In this document: in pieces, positions 4,855-8,238 of the stretch | How the letters are laid out: the number at the start of each line of letters is the position of its first letter | How positions within the stretch are numbered: the first letter of the stretch is position 1 | Assembly (NCBI GenBank): GCA_027039745.1 | Contig: JALUMP010000106.1 | Location: 1 to 8,238, forward strand | Origin: Candidatus Parcubacteria bacterium | GTDB taxonomy: Bacteria; Patescibacteriota; Minisyncoccia; Phycocordibacterales; GCA-2747955 | Reading direction: 5' to 3' | DNA: 8,238 nt | Notes under the pieces: generated by a model | Seen by the model: only the letters and a program-made list of their open reading frames with translations | Told to the model about the DNA's origin: nothing | The model's database searches: none | Translations under genes and position numbers: made by a program

Positions 4855-6873
4855 ATGGAAAATTATACTGAATATGTTCAAAAATTGAAGAAACAACAAG
4901 AACTTTATTGTGGAAGGTCTAAAAAATTAAATGAATTAATATTGGAATTGCAAGACGATACTTCTCTGTCATTGCTTGTAAATAAGGAGAAACTATCTAA
5001 AAGTATAAAGGGGTTGGAGGAGAAATTATCAAAAACTGACATTTCTATTTCTGTAGTTGCTGAAGTTTCTAACGGTAAAAGTACGTTCTTAAATGCTTTA
5101 ATATTCAAAAACACAGTTTTGGATTCTGGTTTAGGAGCTGTGACTGCAAGAGTTTTCGTAGTAAAATATGGAAAAAAATACACTATAAGAGTTATGGGGA
5201 GGAGGAATATATCAGATGAGTATGAATTGAATAATTTAGAAGAATTGAAAAAAAAGACAAAAGAAATAAACGAAAAAACCAGAGAGAATATTGATAATAA
5301 GGTTATTAAAAATGACGAGTTAGGGAAGATTATATTAGCACTTCCCCATCCTGAATTACAGAAAGGAATTGTTTTATATGATACTCCGGGTTTTGGAGCT
5401 TTAGATAATAATATTGTTTTCCCTTTGATACAAGAGGCTATAGATAGAAGCGATGCAACTATAATTCTCTTAGATATTTCTCAGGGTCTTAAAAAGAAAG
5501 AAAAAGAATTTGTAAAAGAAAGTTTAAAATACATCCCTCCCAAAGAAAGATTTGTTGTATTCAATAAATTGGATGCAACTATAAGTGAAGATCAATTAGC
5601 TCTTAAATCTAAAGAAGACATAGAAAGAGAAATAAATAACTTACAGAATAAGACTTTGAGAGAAATATCTCATAATATACCTCTTAATGAAATTAAAGCC
5701 TATTGTATATCGGCAATGAAGGCTTTAGCAGGATATATCAAAAACGATAACAACAGGCTTAGAGAGTCTAGATTCGAAGACTTTGAAAAATCTTTTTGGG
5801 AACATATAGCAAACAATAGAGAGGAAATTGTAAACTTAAGAATAAACACGTATAAGAATATATGGAATAGTATTTATAAAACTACGGATAAAATTATATA
5901 TGAATTAGAAGACAAAATAAAAGAGTTAGAACAATTAAAGGTAACACTGATGCAAGAGATGGCTGAATTTAAATCTTTTTCTAAAGAAGCCAGGCTAAGA
6001 CTGCAGGAATCTATAGATATACTTAAAGAATTAGATAAGAAATTAGAATTTGACCCCATACTTGAGAAGATAAGAGAGATTTTGAAAAAAAATATTATTA
6101 ATGAATTAGATGGTATAGGGTTCTTTGATAAAGTCCTGTTCTGGAATTTAAAAGATACATATACAAAAGGAATCGAAAAAGCAGTATCTAACTCTGAACC
6201 AGAAATCAGAAATGAGCTTATAGAATATCAAACAGAAATCCAATCAGCGCTTATTAAAGGTCAAAATACCGCCAACGCAACTATTAAATCTATCAATTCA
6301 AAAATAGAGAAATTTAAAAACTTAAAACCAATAGAAGAAGTTGTAATAATAAAAAGAGAGGGTAATAATAATTATAAGATAGTAGATGATGATACAAGAA
6401 AGGAAATTTTAGAGTTAAATGATTCTATAAATATAGAAGAGGAAATCGATGGAGAAATTAGCTTGGCTTTAAAGACTTTATTTGGCGGTTTGATAATTGA
6501 TGTTATACTGTTTTCAATCTCAGATCTTATACCAGGGATTGGTTTCATTATTGCTGTCATTATATCTAAGATATTTGGTAAAAGTAAGGAAGAAAAGAAT
6601 GAAAGTGTAGCTGATAAGATTACGGAAGAAATTATGAATAAAATAAGAATATCATTAAAAGATAAAAAGGAGATTTATGAACAAATAATGAATATTGTAA
6701 TAGAGAAAATACAAAACACTCTCATTTTATCCCAAGATAGATTGAAAGGATTAGAATCTGCAATGGAGAACCCTGAAAAGAAAGAATATGAAATCAATAA
6801 AATAAAACAGGACTTAAATTATACCATAGATTTCAAGAAAAAGTTGGAAAACTTAAAGTATATGGAGGTGTAG
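4855..6873 (+). CDS. Dynamin-like GTPase 1 (complete)
   Basis: This 672-aa protein is a bacterial dynamin-like GTPase, a family that binds, tethers or reshapes membranes using GTP. ATG 4855 is preceded by GGGAGGT (4844-4850) at good spacing; an in-frame TTG at 4792 has no site at the right distance. G-domain motifs are a P-loop AEVSNGKS (69-76), switch T97 in GLGAVTA, DTPG (176-179) and NKLD (237-240). The first P-loop Gly is Ala69, while the GKS core is intact. A long helical stalk follows (about 332 onwards), including a coiled coil at IIYELEDKIKELEQ. Residues 542-575 are a hydrophobic hairpin around DLIPGIGFIIAVII, the likely membrane-inserting paddle, and the rest to 672 is helical and charged. 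The next GTPase starts two bases after its stop. Paired dynamin-like genes, as known for Campylobacter DLP1/DLP2, often make hetero-oligomers, so these two probably act together. Confidence 0.9.
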   Translation: MENYTEYVQKLKKQQELYCGRSKKLNELILELQDDTSLSLLVNKEKLSKSIKGLEEKLSKTDISISVVAEVSNGKSTFLNALIFKNTVLDSGLGAVTARVFVVKYGKKYTIRVMGRRNISDEYELNNLEELKKKTKEINEKTRENIDNKVIKNDELGKIILALPHPELQKGIVLYDTPGFGALDNNIVFPLIQEAIDRSDATIILLDISQGLKKKEKEFVKESLKYIPPKERFVVFNKLDATISEDQLALKSKEDIEREINNLQNKTLREISHNIPLNEIKAYCISAMKALAGYIKNDNNRLRESRFEDFEKSFWEHIANNREEIVNLRINTYKNIWNSIYKTTDKIIYELEDKIKELEQLKVTLMQEMAEFKSFSKEARLRLQESIDILKELDKKLEFDPILEKIREILKKNIINELDGIGFFDKVLFWNLKDTYTKGIEKAVSNSEPEIRNELIEYQTEIQSALIKGQNTANATIKSINSKIEKFKNLKPIEEVVIIKREGNNNYKIVDDDTRKEILELNDSINIEEEIDGEISLALKTLFGGLIIDVILFSISDLIPGIGFIIAVIISKIFGKSKEEKNESVADKITEEIMNKIRISLKDKKEIYEQIMNIVIEKIQNTLILSQDRLKGLESAMENPEKKEYEINKIKQDLNYTIDFKKKLENLKYMEV

Positions 6874-6875
6874 CT

Positions 6876-8238
6876 ATGAATGATTGCTTGCAAGCACTTA
6901 AAAGTAAAATTAAATCTCTCGGGAATCCAGATGTAAATTTTTTTCTTAATCAATATGAGTACCTTTATAGCAAAAATGATATAGAGATAGTTTTTAGTGG
7001 AACATTGTCAAACGGAAAAACAACGCTTATAAATGCTTTGTTGGGCTACAATATATTGTCGACAGGTATAGGAGCTGTAACAACATTTCTAACTTTTATA
7101 CGCAGATGTAACACTGAGAAGATAATAGTAAAATATAAAAATGGGCATATTGAAGAAGATGTTTTAAGCAAGGATAAACTGCAAGAAATTAATAAAGGCG
7201 ATAATATAGAAATGATAGAAGTATGTTTAGATAAATTTCCGTTTCCTAATGTAAAATTTGTAGATACTCCAGGAATAGGAGACATTAATTTGCAGAGGGA
7301 ATATAGATCTGTTAGCTACGTTCCTTTAGCAGATGCAATGGTATTTGTTATAGATGTATCAAGGGGGTTAACAAAAGAAGAAAAGGAGTTTTTTGAAGGC
7401 ACAACAACTAAAAGCAATAAAGATAGGATTTTTATAGTGCTGAACAAGATAGATGCTGTCGAAGAGCTGGAGGATTATGAAAGTGTGGTTAAGAAAATTT
7501 TACCAAATTATATAACTGATAATTACCCCGTATATCCGGTTTCAGCTTTAAGATATCTATCAGGAGTACTGACTAACAATGAAGAAAAAATAAAGAATAG
7601 TAAAGTAGTAAAATTTAAAACTGACCTTGAAACTTACATAAGTAATTTAGATAAGAATAAAGTAATAAGTGAGAGAAAGAAGAAGGCATTAGATGCTATT
7701 AAAAATCTGTCTTTTTCTCAAATAGATTCATTAATAGAAAATTCAAGTAGGAATTTACCTGGAATAAAGGAGCAACTCACTAAGAGCCGGCAAGAGTTAG
7801 AAAGCGCCTTATTGGAAAAGAAAAAAGTTGAACAAGAACTGGAAAATATTTATTTGCATTTAAAAGATGATTGTATTAAAAATTCTTTAGAGAATTTAAA
7901 AACAAGTATATTTAAAGCATTAGATGATGTAAATGATAAAGAATCTTTAATAGACGTTTTTAATGAAAATATGCCTAGTTTGATAGAGGAGTTTTCTGCT
8001 GAGATAAAAGCATGCTCTCATGAAAAGTTAAAGATACAAAATTTTGAATTTAATGAGATAAATGATTTGTTAACCTTGATTTTGAGGAATGTAGATGATG
8101 TTGTAATGTATCTAATAGAGATTCTATCATTTTTACCTAAAGTAGGACCTAAAATAAGGATTTTTATTACTCATGAAAAAGTAAGAAAAATTATTGAAAT
8201 ATTCAGTGGAAAATTATTGGAAGGTAAGGTTAAGAGTG
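6876..8238 (+). CDS. Dynamin-like GTPase 2 (3' end beyond the window)
   Basis: An open frame from ATG 6876 runs 454 codons to the window edge without a stop. GGAGGTG (6864-6870), inside the end of the previous gene, is its ribosome binding site, so the two are probably translationally coupled. The G domain is complete and canonical: GTLSNGKT (42-49), a switch Thr in GIGAVTT (64-70), DTPG (130-133) and NKID (190-193). The pairs SNGK-[ST]-T and G-[LI]-GAVT match GTPase 1, so the two look like paralogues, though the G-domain insert before DTPG is shorter here. Residues about 296-328 form a coiled coil (QELESALLEKKKVEQELE). Residues 409-431 (VVMYLIEILSFLPKVGPKI) are hydrophobic and parallel the LIPGIG hairpin of GTPase 1. 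The missing C-terminus should hold the rest of the stalk. It is expected to pair with GTPase 1 at membranes. Confidence 0.9.
   Translation, partial: MNDCLQALKSKIKSLGNPDVNFFLNQYEYLYSKNDIEIVFSGTLSNGKTTLINALLGYNILSTGIGAVTTFLTFIRRCNTEKIIVKYKNGHIEEDVLSKDKLQEINKGDNIEMIEVCLDKFPFPNVKFVDTPGIGDINLQREYRSVSYVPLADAMVFVIDVSRGLTKEEKEFFEGTTTKSNKDRIFIVLNKIDAVEELEDYESVVKKILPNYITDNYPVYPVSALRYLSGVLTNNEEKIKNSKVVKFKTDLETYISNLDKNKVISERKKKALDAIKNLSFSQIDSLIENSSRNLPGIKEQLTKSRQELESALLEKKKVEQELENIYLHLKDDCIKNSLENLKTSIFKALDDVNDKESLIDVFNENMPSLIEEFSAEIKACSHEKLKIQNFEFNEINDLLTLILRNVDDVVMYLIEILSFLPKVGPKIRIFITHEKVRKIIEIFSGKLLEGKVKS

Overview
The window is AT-rich bacterial DNA. Ile is very often ATA, Arg is mostly AGA or AGG, and nearly every gene has a strong GGAGG-type ribosome binding site. 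That fits a low-GC Gram-positive, a thermophilic low-GC lineage (Aquificota- or Thermotogota-like) or a similar bacterium. I cannot place it more closely from sequence alone.

The left 1.26 kb is mobile DNA. Positions 1-121 look like one end of an IS256/Mutator-type insertion sequence: a terminal-repeat-like end, a nested hairpin, and the first six codons of a minus-strand gene that runs off the left edge. After about 230 bases of AT-rich DNA holding a good promoter and a folded leader comes a second transposase, of the IS4-superfamily DDE type (350-1258). It appears to lack its N-terminal part and has His where the catalytic Glu is expected, so it is probably inactive.

From 1324 to the right edge, all genes are on the plus strand and closely packed, like one operon. 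Four small proteins come first (153, 115, 130 and 95 aa). Each has a different helical or membrane-anchoring N-terminus and a similar C-terminal half. The first three end in nearly the same motif, FG-x-K-[DE]-L-h-h at the extreme C-terminus. Next are a 569-aa AAA+ ATPase with a C-terminal TerB-like domain, a 35-aa microprotein overlapping its stop codon, and two adjacent dynamin-like GTPases. The first GTPase is complete at 672 aa. The second is cut by the window end after 454 codons. Both GTPases have a hydrophobic stretch of the kind that inserts into membranes.

My reading, which is inference, is a membrane-associated machine. The small proteins would be membrane-anchored adaptors or substrates with a common C-terminal handle, the AAA+-TerB protein would remodel or recruit them, and the paired dynamin-like GTPases would act on the membrane. 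Membrane repair, stress response and phage defence are all possible. I know of no named system with exactly this layout, and this cassette is the most interesting part of the window.
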